64,000 bases of DNA. It comes from Isoetes taiwanensis (taxonomy: Eukaryota; Streptophyta; Lycopodiopsida; Isoetales; Isoetaceae). Shown here in pieces: positions 10,527-21,589 of the stretch; positions within the stretch are counted from its first letter, which is position 1, and each line of letters opens with the position of its first letter. The notes beneath the pieces are model-generated. The model saw only the letters and a list, made by a program, of their open reading frames with translations. It was not told where the DNA came from and searched no databases. The stretch spans positions 1 through 64,000 of the forward strand of contig JAJEKV010000269.1 of assembly GCA_021234155.1 (NCBI GenBank), in the 5' to 3' direction. Both the position numbers and the translations under genes were made by a program.

Positions 10527-13500
10527 GTTGACCCTAAACCTGGCTTGAAGGTCAACCACAAGGAACCAATTCGAGTTTTTTCACTCAAATTGGGGTTAGA
10601 ACCTCCAGATCACTTAAGGTGATCAGTCTATGCAAGATAATTTTAAAGACAAGTGCAAAAGTTTGAAGTTCTATACCTTTCCCATTTCCAAAAGCGGCAC
10701 CTTTGCCAAAAGCAGGATGTGGTGAGGAGATGTAAATTGATTTTACGAGTCAAGCACTATAGACTTGGTCAAAAGGTTGTAGGTATCCAATAATAAAGCC
10801 TCGACCAAGTCGAGGAGACTAAATTATGAGTTATTGAGCTCAAAGTGTGGTCAAAATTTGGTCAATAGAGGTCAAATATGGGAAACAGTGATCAGAAAAT
10901 GAGATTTGGAGTTGCCAAGCATTTTTTTGAGAATTTCCAAAGCAAATATATCACAATGGTGATAAGAATAGAATAGAATAGGTTTTTAGCGTCCACGGAG
11001 ACCAATTGGCCTATGGGACCAGGCAAGTGGTCAAACCCAATAGATGTGTGAAAGTATTTTTAATTTTGGATTTGGCAAAGTCTGATAAAAAAGCATTCAA
11101 AGCAGAGAGCAATTTTTTGAATTTGGGCTAGGCGTGGTATTTTTGGATGATTTCAACTCCTTTGGCTTACACAAGTCCTAAGGATAGGTGGCAAGTGGGC
11201 CAAAAAGCGAAAAGCACCACGAGAATTTTTACGTAGAATATTTTGTGGCAAGAATTGTTGAGAGAAATATCAGAGATGGATTTGACAACTTGGCAATCAA
11301 TTTAAATTGATATGAAGGCAAATATATCATGATAACAATAGATAAGGATGCTTCATAGCTTTAATCACAGGAAAATAATCATCACAAATCATAAGATAAT
11401 TTTTTGAAAGTAATGTCAACTAGATCTTGTAATTCCGGTTGAGGAGGCTCGGGAACTTCAAGGATCGTTCAGATCTTGCTCAACAATGATCAATGTAGGA
11501 TCTGAATACTTCTGGGCCTTCAAAAAATGTCGAGGTTGTGTTTCCCATGTATATCGTTTCGAATCTCGGTTTCAGTGATTTTAGGTAGTAAATTTAGGCT
11601 TATTCTATTGCTTAAGTTCGGAATCAAGAATAGGGTGGTCTCGAGAGAGAGAATGGAGGCGCGGGAAGGCATGATTCGAGCGGATTTCAGTTCTAGAGTT
11701 CTTAATTTGTATTTTTGCATAATTTGCGCGATACGGTTTCGTATTTTTCTAGGAATATACCCTGTATATGCTGTATTCGGCCATTTTTAAAAGCTTGGCC
11801 AATGATTCGAAGACCTTTACCCATAAAATACTTAAAGGAGATTATAGCCCAATGACCATAGGGATGATTGCTCACACGTGCAAGAGGATAGGGAATCTTT
11901 GAAGCATTTTTTGACAAGGTTGGGAATATACCACTGAAGATATGATGGAATAAGAATGAAGGTAAAAGAAATTATGAGGGACCATTGGGGGGCAAGGAAA
12001 AAATAAGGAAAAAGGAATGATATTTTTTGAGACAAAGGCTTAAGTTGTCTTGAAATAGGCAAGGTGATGGCACATTGAAGAAATCAATAGGGAATTTGAG
12101 GAAGATGGCAATTATGGCAAAGCAATAATGGCAAGGGAATGAATAATGGATATGGCTTCCAAACTCTAAACTTCCAATCTTCAAAATATGTCTTCCAAAT
12201 TTCATAACCCAGATCCTTCTAGAGCATACCCTATAACTAAGCCAAAAAATACCTCTTATGAACTTTAACCTTGAGCTCTTGTTGACTTGAAGAATGAACA
12301 TCCTTTGACCTCCATATCAATGTTGAGTGCCAAGAATCTTCCAAACTTTGACCTAGTATTCCAAGATAAGTTGACCTAGTTTGAATGCATAGATCACAAT
12401 TAGCATGTTGCCCTTTGGGGGCAACATCTCGCCAAAACAAGAAAAAGGCTGGTCCCCTCAGCCATATGATGTCAAAAATAAATAACTAGAGGGGTCTTCA
12501 ACTTTGTACCAAGATGTCTAAGTGGGAATCATGATAAAATAAGAGTGTGAAGTGCAAATGTTGATGAAATGAGTGTGAATGTGGTGATGAAATGATGTGA
12601 ATGGAATATAATGAGTGAGAAAAAGTAGAAGTGAGTGTGAATATGATAGGATGATGGTGCAATGGAGATGAAGTGATAGTGCAAATGTTTGAGATCTCGC
12701 CAAAACAAGAAAATGCATGTCTTCTACTTGATCTTTAAAAAAAAGTTGCAACTTTGCTATGGTGGTAGAGATGAATTGCAGTGCTTTTTCTTCTCTAGGA
12801 ATGAAAGCAAGAATAAAAAGTCTAAATGGAAGATAGGGCTACTTGTGACAGATGAAAAAGAATGGAGGAAGAGTGCACATCATGGAAACACACAAACCAA
12901 TTAGTCTCGGATCCTTGCAACTCTGCTATGATGGTAAAAGGTGACTTTCTTGAGTCTTTGTTAAGTTAAGAAAAAAAAAAAAAAGAATAGGAGGCTGAAT
13001 GGATGGTAGGAATATTCTAAGGCAGGATGAGAAAATGGAAGAAGGATGCTCTGCATATGACACTTGGTAATCATTAGTATCAATCTGTTCTTGAGATCAT
13101 GTGTACTCTTATAAAGTCGAGATCAACCTAAAACATGAAACCAATCCTATTAGAGTAATGTGCTCAAAATCAAAAGCTGACCCTAGCTTGCTTTGGAATA
13201 ATGTGCTCAAAAGTCAAACTGATTTAACTACTTTAAACCTACTATAAATCTCTAAGCTTTTAATGTAAAAGAGGGACAAGCAAGCATCTTTGGTCCCAAT
13301 ACCTTCAGTGCGAGGATGTTGATAGGATTTGGCGTTGGCATGCACGAAGCAACCTCTTGTAACCAATAAAAATTAGTACTGCGGGCTCCGGCACTACAAA
13401 GGGTCCTTCCCAAATATTGTCAAATTTGCCGGTGAATCTTCCTTTGACTTGTTCCATTTGAGAACAAGCTCTCCTTTCTTAAAAGGCTGCCTTGTATTTT

Positions 13501-14516
13501 GTGTGCGACCTTGAATGCAGCCGGATCTTTAGCCCTTTTCAGCAAACTAGTGTTCTCGGCTTCCATTACGTACTCATCTAAATGTAGCAGGCGTCCAATC
13601 TTTCTGTAAGGCATGTTCAAAAGGTAAGCACAATTTATGAGCTAATCTCAAGGAAGGTAACTCAAGTTCTCTTGGTAGAGCGCTGCTTCTATCCATAGAT
13701 CAAATTGAAAGGTGTATGATTTGTAGATGTTTTGATAGTGACTCTATAAGCCCAAAGTGCATCCACTATTTTTGATATGCCAATCCTTTTTGTTAATCTC
13801 AAGCATCTTACGCAAGATATTTTTCAACACTTTGTTAGTACCCGGCTTGTCCATTACCACGAGGATAATATGAAGAACTTTTGGTGTGCTTGACCTTCAA
13901 AATGCTCAACAAATTAGCAATGACTTCATTAACAAAGGGGGCACCTCTATCAGAATGTATCTGGAAAGGAATACCAAATCTGGAGCAAACAAATTCATGT
14001 AAAAACCTTGCAGTTGTGAAGGCATTAGCTTGCCTCAAAGGTATAGCCTCTACCCACTTAGTAAAATAATCTGTGGCCACAATAATATGCTGATGTTGAC
14101 CTGTAGAAGAAGGATTAATGGGACCAATATAATCTAGTCCCCAAATTTGAAAGGGTCCTGGAGATATGATAGGATTCAAGGCAGCTGGCAATAAAATTCT
14201 TTTACTAAAAATTTGACATTGATGGCAAGTTTTTATGACCTCATAGCAATCTCTAAAAACAGTAGGCCAATAATATCCAGACCTGAGAATCTTTTTTGCA
14301 GTGGTATCCCCAGCAAAATGTCCTCCACATATACCTTTATGCATCTCCCTAATAATCAAGGCAGATTCTTCTTCACTTACACACCTCAACAAGATCCCAT
14401 CCCTGTTAACTTTGCACAAGACATTGTCTATCAGCTTGAATTATCTTCACTTGTCCTTGAGTCTTCTTCTCTGACTTGGAGTGAGGCTTCGAGAGATGAT
14501 CCCATGTTGTAAAAAA
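10527..14516 (-). mobile_element. Ty3/gypsy LTR retrotransposon remnant (Tat/Athila-like), minus strand
   Basis: Starts abruptly inside an array unit (after GCAATTG) with TGTTGACCC, which fits an LTR edge. The right part encodes an integrase on the minus strand, so the stretch 10527-13300 should be the 3' untranslated region and 3' LTR of this element; I could not mark the inner LTR boundary or the polypurine tract. It is interrupted at 14517 by a Helitron and may continue from 16988. The segment 10527-13300 contains no recognisable gene. It has a 9-bp-stem hairpin at 12405-12427 (ATGTTGCCC/GGGCAACAT) and a repeated word CTCGCCAAAACAAGAAAA near 12428 and 12697. Confidence 0.65.
13400..14440 (-). 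pseudogene. Ty3/gypsy integrase, frameshifted
   Basis: On the minus strand the frame ending at 14419 has a zinc finger of the HHCC type (HKGICGGHF ... CHQCQIF) followed by the catalytic core with GLDYIGPINPS (first Asp) and IHSDRGAPFVN (second Asp). It reads GNGQAGY where GNGQAE with the catalytic Glu is expected, and stops at 13835. Downstream, other frames still show typical sequence (an ELELPSLRLAH-like stretch and a C-terminal stretch reaching 13420), so several frameshifts separate one original gene. Integrases of this family insert the cDNA copy into nuclear DNA. The wording is closest to the Tat/Athila group from memory of the family; the lineage is an inference. Confidence 0.85.
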
Positions 14517-15366
14517 TCTTATATTATAATATTATCTTGTGTGTCCGTTTTCAATCACGCCCCTAATTTGACTGACTAGGATTGATCCTGCAGAGATTGA
14601 ATGGAGAGGATTTTGAATGGTGCCATTAAACTAATCTAGGGTTTCGATGCATGCCCAGCGAGACCATCCCCTCTTTTCCCAGTCCGATCCTTTTGTATAT
14701 AGATCCTTTCAAAATACAGTCGGGCAAGTAATACAGCCGGGGTTGTTTGTATTCATTCCGATTCTGCTCCTCTTCTTCTCGCCTATTTTCTTCTTACGCC
14801 TATATTACGGATATCAAATGTAACATCTTTGCAAGGGGCTTTAGAATGGTCGGCGATCCTGCTTTGCCTATTCAAAAGCGACCTCTGCTTTGCCTTCTCT
14901 AAAAGCGAACATTTGCCTTCTTTTATGAAGGCTTACTTTTTATGATGGAAATTTACTTCTGCTGCAGTTGTTGGGCGCTTGGTAAGACTCCCTAAACTTT
15001 GTTCCTTCGTGATATATTTGTCTTAAAAGCTTGATTTCTTGCAAGGAAGCTAATCATCTTCTTTAAATTTGCTTTTGAATCGAGCACGTTTTGGAGCCAA
15101 AGATGCGCAATCCATTTTGCAACATCCGCTGGTGATAAATAGGTATGAAGTCATTCCATTTTTATCTCTTGGTTGTTGGGCATGGCAAGACAGCTCATAA
15201 ATTTCGTAGTAGTAGTAGTAGCAATAGTGAAGAAACCAAGAAAACCAGTGTCAAGTAGTAGCTCTTTGCTAACACTACAGAGATAGTTGAATGTTGTGCT
15301 CAAAAGGCATGTATGCTTTGCTTCCTATTCTTTTCTTCTCAAACAATTTACATCTTTTTCTCACAG

Positions 15367-15671
15367 GTAGAGCAAATGGGCTGTTCATTCTAGGCGAGGA
15401 TCGTGAGGAGGATGAGCCAAGTAAGTCAAATGATTTCTACATTTGTTTGAATTTTCTTTTGCTTTCATACACATTATGCACCATTCATGCTTTGTGCTTT
15501 ATTCATGCATTGTTACCTTGCTGGCGAGGACTTTACAAGCGGACCATTGAGAAAGATACAAAAGATGCATCTCGGTTTGAAAATAGATTTACGGACCTCT
15601 TGGGCGCTTTGAAAGAACTCAATTTGGGTCCAAATATCTCTCGGGGCCGGAAGGTATGGACCTATGCTTGA
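15367..15671 (+). pseudogene. Exon-like fragments possibly captured by the Helitron
   Basis: A 54-bp stretch at 15367-15420 lies between an acceptor-like TCACAG and a donor-like GTAAGT and reads RANGLFILGEDREEDEPS. A second open stretch around 15530-15650 encodes GLYKRTIEKDTKDASRFENR and continues, ending before AAGGTATGG, another donor-like site. This is the pattern of exons with introns retained, typical of gene pieces captured by Helitrons. I do not recognise the parent gene. Confidence 0.4.
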
Positions 15672-16149
15672 CATAAGCCTCATTTGTGATTTTGCTATGC
15701 ATGCCTACCCTCTATCCACACCCCTCTAGATACGATGGTTTAATAATAGCCAACAATTGGGGTTGTCAACCTGGAATGATATTATTATTGTTCTTATTCC
15801 TGTATTGATATAGCAAAAACGGAAGCACCATACAGTGGTAACATCATTAATTGGTAAAGTGGTTTGATAAACTCATACAGTGGTAGCACCATTAATTGAT
15901 AGAGTGGTTTGCAGGTTAGCCATGGGAATAACTACAAAAGTGCCTTTAAATGTGTTGGCCTCTTTTCCCTTTGTATTTAATGCATGAAGCTCACTACAAA
16001 CGTGCAATCCAGCTTGGAAATGTAGGCTGAAGGAAAGAAATGGATAGAAAATATAGCAGGCAGAATTGCTCTTCCTGAAGATCTCTAATGTAAACTTAAA
16101 TATGTTGCCCAATTGTTGGCCTCTGCATTGAGTCCAGTTTAAAGAAAAT

Positions 16150-16512
16150 TTGGCAATACGTATGCATTTAGATGAGCTATGTGCAGGCAAAGATTCAACG
16201 TGGATTTTGCTTAGGCTGAGAAATCATGTGAAAGTTCAATGGGTTCAGGGAATATTCAAAGTCTTAGAACGTTGCAAGTTTATGGGAATAATGGTAAAAG
16301 ACTTTACCGAGTTAACTTGGGCCGAACATCGCATTAGTGAATGGACACAAAACAAATCTACAAGTTCAATATTTTATGAGAGAATTTATCCATGTATGCA
16401 AAACATTGTACATAATAATAGCTTTGATCTTGAGTTAAATGTTAATTTAGCATGGAGCACTCAAGCATGTCCAACAATTAAGCTTTTTTTTGAGAGCAAA
16501 AGAAATGTATAA
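16150..16512 (+). CDS. Hypothetical 120-codon frame inside the Helitron
   Basis: Open frame with mixed amino-acid composition (MAIRMHLDELCAGKDSTW...), no repeats and no recognised domain. It may be part of a captured gene or chance. It lacks any visible promoter or neighbour that would point to a function. Confidence 0.25.
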   Translation: MAIRMHLDELCAGKDSTWILLRLRNHVKVQWVQGIFKVLERCKFMGIMVKDFTELTWAEHRISEWTQNKSTSSIFYERIYPCMQNIVHNNSFDLELNVNLAWSTQACPTIKLFFESKRNV

Positions 16513-16987
16513 AATTTGTGGAGGTTAGGTAAGGACATTTAACCGTTAATTTATTTGATGTATTGCAGATTTGACAAAGTAAGAAGGCTAGCTTCCTAGG
16601 ACAAAATGAACAAATAAAATATGCAAACAAATATGTAATAAGCACTTGACAAAATTATTATTGATTTGTGTGGATATTGTGCAGCCTTTCTAAGCTTAGT
16701 TTCTGTTTTATTTAACACGAACTTTTTGTTTTATTTAACACACATGAATACGAATATATGACTTAGATGTTACAAACATTACTCCACTTTCTCCCACCAT
16801 CAACTACGAAAGGCAACACTTAAGAAATACAATGAGAATAGGCCCAAGTTTCCACTTTCTCCCACCATCAATTCGAAGGCAACACTTAAAAACACAATGA
16901 GAATAGGCCCAAGAAGCGCGGTGAGAATAGGCCCAACTACAGGAGTTCCCCAACTTATGCCCGACAATCTTTGGGCACCATAACTAG

Positions 16988-18464
16988 TCTCTAATAGGTT
17001 CTTTTGCCATCCTCCTTTGGCTTGACCTCCTTGAGTTACTTCTAAGTGTGCTCTTTTGCAAGTGAAGTGTCGATAGTATTCAATTCATCTTCATGATCAA
17101 AAAAATATATAAGGCAAGTAGAGGCTAGGATTTAGGTGTCAAGTGTAACTCTTTTGAGAAATATCATAACTTTGCAACTTACAAGCCCACCTCTGGATTT
17201 TTGGTTTATTAGTTGCTTTACCAAATAGCAAGCCCATTGGGTTTTGCTTCATATGAACGAACTTGGCTCTTGAAGCAAATGCCCTTGTCTATTAATAAGA
17301 AACATGAGGCGGTGACACTTTTTTCTATTACGTGCATCTTTCTTCAAAAAGCGGACCATTGTTTGCTTGCAAAAACTATAGTATGCTTACTAGAAAATTG
17401 CCCACCTTGGTGGGCTTTCCATGGTTGTATATGAAATTTGAGACACTAATGCGTTATGTATGAATGGGTTACATTTGGTATGAGATGTTAAATTGAAATG
17501 TGTCGAGGTAATATCTATTAGATATTCAATAGGAAATTGAATCATAATTGTTGGATGCAATGTATTGCGTAGTTTTTGTGTTGGATTTTAGCATTTGTAT
17601 TTTGTTTAATAAAACCTTTGATTTGTCTTGAATTATAATTTTCTGTCGATTCTAATTCACGTAGCTTTCGTGTTGTACAGATAGTTGGAATGTATGTGGA
17701 ACCCATTTTGCTTTTGCCAGAATTTGTTGGTATAATTTGCCTTCATTATCCTAGAAATAAACATGAAATTAGATCACTATTGTTCAATTGTTTTGTTACA
17801 TATGATATTTATTGTACCTGGATTCTTATTTCATGCAGTTCATTGTATCCTAGAATTTTTTACGCCCGTCGTTGGCCAGGTAGTGGCCCAAGCTTCCCCA
17901 CTTGGAGTCTATCACTTTTGCATAGAAAATATATTTAAAGTGTATATGTTGATTTAAAATGGAAAATTATTTGATATATTGACACAAATGTTTCGATGTC
18001 CATGTGCCCACCAAGTGTTGTAAAAAGTGCGACCATGTTGAGGGGCAATGTGTGCAACATATAAAAGCTATCCGAATCTTGATTTAAATAGAAACGAATC
18101 GAAAATCCACAAATCCATACTTCGACTGCTTATTAGACAATCCATACTTGTTCTAGTTATTACAGAATAACATGATGAAAAAACATGTGCAATTGAATCA
18201 TTTGCTGCTTTCCTTACTGTGCAAGTAATTTTTTACCAAATGATTCAAAAGGAGCTTCAAAACAGCGAGATCCATGCCTATAAGCAGTGGATGCACAACA
18301 AGAGAATGGACATTTAGCGATGTGGGCTTGCGACGTCTGAGTCACGTGGCGTCGCAGTGCGTGACCATGCGGCGTCAATGCGGCGTCGCGTCGCGGTTTG
18401 CGTCGCATCACGGCGTCTGCGACGTCGACATCGTGGCGTGGCGGTCATCACGCCGGTGGGCGCT
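16988..18464. other. Unassigned AT-rich stretch
   Basis: The beginning may be the continuation of the minus-strand retrotransposon cut by the Helitron. I see no conserved domain, RNA gene or repeat. From about 18300 the base composition becomes GC-rich with many GACGTC and GCGTCGC words, leading into the tandem repeats. Confidence 0.4.
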
Positions 18465-18700
18465 GCGCCAGGTGGACGACAGGTGTCACGCCAGGCGGAT
18501 GCTTGCGACGTCACGTCGCCTGCGACGTCCAGTACTTGGCCCATCTGTCACGCCAGGTGGACTTGGGCGCCAGGTGGAGGACATGTGTTACGCCAGGTGG
18601 ACGATTGCGACGTCATGTCGCCTGCGACGTCCTTTACTTGGCCCATCTGTCACGCCAGGTGGACTTGTGCGCCTGGTGGACGACAGGTGTCTCGCAGAAC
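18465..18700. repeat. 102-bp tandem repeat, about 2.3 copies
   Basis: The word GCGCC(A/T)GGTGGA occurs at 18465, 18567 and 18669, exactly 102 bp apart, with the intervening sequence (CTGCGACGTCC, TACTTGGCCCATCTGTCACG) largely conserved. GC-rich compared with surroundings. Long frames here on both strands follow from the repeat and are not credible genes. Confidence 0.85.
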
Positions 18701-18912
18701 GTATGACACGTCAGTACGTATGTGACGTATATGACACGTCAGTACGTATATGTGACGTATGTGACGTATGTGACACGTCAGTACGTATATGTGACGTATG
18801 TGACGTATATGACACGTCAATACGTATATGTGACGTATGTGACACGTCAGTACGTATATGTGACGTATGTGACATATATGACACGTATGTGACGTAGAAG
18901 GTCGCATTGTGA
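18701..18912. repeat. TGACGT minisatellite (39-bp and 28-30-bp units)
   Basis: GACACGTCA starts at 18705, 18733, 18772, 18811 and 18841, with TGTGACGTATG and TACGTATATG between. About nine TGACGT hexamers lie on + and five on -. TGACG is the core of plant bZIP (as-1/TGA) binding sites; a regulatory role here is only a possibility. A decayed echo (ATGTGGCGTATGTGGCGTAG) occurs at about 20633-20690. Confidence 0.85.
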
Positions 18913-21589
18913 CGTATATTTTTTATACACGAAGGTTAATGGTTTTTTAGGATTACAAATTCAATACACCATGCGATTGATACATGCGAAAAAGACTCGG
19001 CGACCAAACGCAACTTCATTTAAGCGTGTTGCCTGCGCATGCATCATCACAGTAGAAGTGTGCTACCGCTATAAAACTGTTCATTATAAAACTGACGTTG
19101 TTCTGTGTCAAAATCCAGTTGTTCCAAGTTTACAATTCTTGAAGGTAACTTGACAATAGGCTTGTTGTCAATCATTGTTCTTTGAGAGAAGAAACGGGAT
19201 AAAACCTTAAAATTTGTGCAAGAACATAAGAAAAATCCCACACTTTTACCTTTTGTCGTAGAAGCATTATAGTGTTTAATATGACTTGCGGTAGCTTGTC
19301 GAAGCGTCGATGGCGGATTCTGGGTTTAGGGCGATGGCGAATTATGAAACATAGCGTTAATTACGAAACATCCCGGCAAAGGGATTTATTGATTATTGGT
19401 GATTGATCGTCCATATCAATGCGGCTTCATCGGTCTTCACGGAAGTAATCTTATCTCTAGATGTGAAAGAGAATGGTCATTTAGCGGCGTGGGTTTTGCG
19501 ACGTCGAATTACCTCCTTCATCTAGACTCTTGAAACCGAACTGCGGAAAAATGGTTTTTTGGGGGCTTTGAGAGCTTGCAAAGCTGGAAAAATATTATGC
19601 GGAACTATATCGACAAACCAAAAAGCACATATGGATACGTCAATACGGGGAAGAAGGTTATGATCTAAAATCTCATCTTTGGGTATACAAGTAATTCTAA
19701 TGGCACTATGGAAGTTGAAAGATCAACATCAAGGTTGGAATCGTGACAATGCTTGAACTTGCAACTTTACACCATAAGCGTCACGGATGATTTTTGTGAT
19801 ATATGATGGTGGAGGAATTTGTGTTTCAATTGCACAAGTTCCATATAAAGCCGACCCCATTGATGAGGATTTTTGAAAATAGAGATACTATGTGGCTACA
19901 CACTGTTGATGGCCTTGTTTAGGAGATCCATACATGGAAAGTGGAATTGGAACATAGCTCAGGCTCTTTGTGCGATAGAGTATCTAAGGAATTTGTTACA
20001 TTGGAAGTCTTCAAAGTAGAGCATGTCATGGTGCAAAGGAAAATGGGCTTGACACGGAGCTTAGGGATCACAAAGGCGGTTGAGCTTGCCGAGCATGTTG
20101 GGGTTCTTCCACGAACACCCAATCAGAAAAGCAGAACCTCTCTTACGTCTACATGCCAAAATCGGATCCTTTGGTGCGGTTTTTTTAACACCATGCTCGA
20201 GTTGTTTTAAGCTTCATGACTCATGAACTTATTAGTTTGGCGCCAAGATTTTTATGGGTTCTTCTTTGCATCGATTGTATGATCAAACCGGTCACAACAT
20301 CTGACATCAAAAATCATCGCTTTTTTGAAATCTCTTAAGCTGTCTTTTTAATTTCTTCATTATGGCCATTACGAGGTTGTGGAAATTTGCCTTCTTGGAC
20401 AAGTTTGTTCATCGAAAATCAAGAGAATTGTGGAGTTGGTTGAACCAAAATATTAATTGGTCATCTAGCAAAATGCTTTGGGAAGAAAATAAGTGTATTC
20501 TCTCATAACATTCATTCTAGAACTTTCTACAACATTGCGGAATTTTCTAGAAGGATTCCTGGGCTTACCCAAGATTCTCTTATATTTTAAAACTTTTTAA
20601 AACTTTCTAGAACATTCTAGAACTTTTCGTATATGTGGCGTATGTGGCGTAGAAGGTGCATGTGGCGGTATGTGTAAGTAGAAGGTCGCTTTGTTCGGAA
20701 AGGCACCATCTTCATTGTGCCCTTAAGCCTGACAAACACGTGAACTTTTAGTGTGAGCATTTCTAATGGATTGAGCTTCATCGGAATAATTCTAAACCAC
20801 CTAATGTTCGGCGGTGGTGTGCCCCTTAGCTGGGGGTTGCTTCTTTTCATCCTCTTGGATGGCTTACGCAATTGAACAAATGGTTCCATATGTAGTAAGC
20901 ACAATGTCGTGCTTACAAAGTTCAACACAATTTATTCTTCTCGATCTTCATGGTATATGTACCACGAGATAGCTTGACGGATGGTACTACTTTTCCTTCA
21001 ATTCATGTTCCCATTGTTTTTTAAAGCGATTTAGGGCAAACAATCAAGGTGCTCTGCATTCTTCTACATTGTATCTTAGGCGTTTTGGCGGTCTAGCCTT
21101 CAAAATCAAAGCAATTTGAGAGATTATCTTTCCAAGTCCACGATAATTTGATAATTACAAACATATGAGGTTAGAAAGGAATTTACAAATGAGTCTCGAC
21201 TTGCATTTGCGGCCTAGAAGGATATTATGCTAGACACTCCACCGGATATTTACGTGGTGGATCTAATTAGCTCTCAAGATAGTGTAGATTGGTTAGATAA
21301 GAAAGTCCTTGAGGCTGGCATTTCATTTCGTGCTTGTGCAACCAAGTGGGCTGACTTGATTTGATAGCGATTCTGCGTTGGATTTTTGTTTCACTCCTAA
21401 GAGGAGTTTTGTATATAGATTTTGTGAGGAAATGTCGTTTTCGAGGCCGCGACTTACTAAGGCATGTTATTTTGCTAAGCGTGGTATAAGAAAAATAAAT
21501 AAATAATGTAGACAACCATTGGCGATTGGCGATTAAGCGGATTCTAGGTTTAGGGCGGATTCTAGGTTTAGGGTCTTTGGAAATTACGG
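18913..21589. other. Unassigned stretch, probably old transposon sequence
   Basis: Mixed-composition sequence without a recognisable domain. Short frames occur (for example 19941-20210 on +) but none shows a motif I can name. The segment 20633-20690 resembles the TGACGT minisatellite. No RNA gene seen. Confidence 0.35.

Larger units (their letters stand above)
14517..16987 (+). mobile_element. Non-autonomous Helitron, both ends present
   Basis: 5' end TCTTATATTATAATATTATC follows an A. The 3' end reads GCCCGACAATCTTTGGGC, a small hairpin, then ACCATAA and CTAG (16984-16987), followed by T. Length 2471 bp. It interrupts the minus-strand integrase-bearing element. A ~68-bp direct duplication (CCACTTTCTCCCACCATC, near 16783 and 16852) lies close to the 3' end. 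No Rep or helicase is encoded, so it depends on an autonomous partner. Confidence 0.85.

Noticed and set aside
12405-12427. 9-bp stem hairpin ATGTTGCCC/GGGCAACAT
   Set aside because: Single occurrence in retrotransposon sequence, no T-run or gene nearby; function cannot be supported.
18274-18897. 207-codon frame with repeated RICDVCDVYDTSV units
   Set aside because: Direct translation of the 39-bp minisatellite; frames on the other strand are equally long.
19941-20210. 89-codon frame on +
   Set aside because: Composition is plausible but no domain is recognisable and the neighbourhood is old repeat sequence; not listed as a gene.
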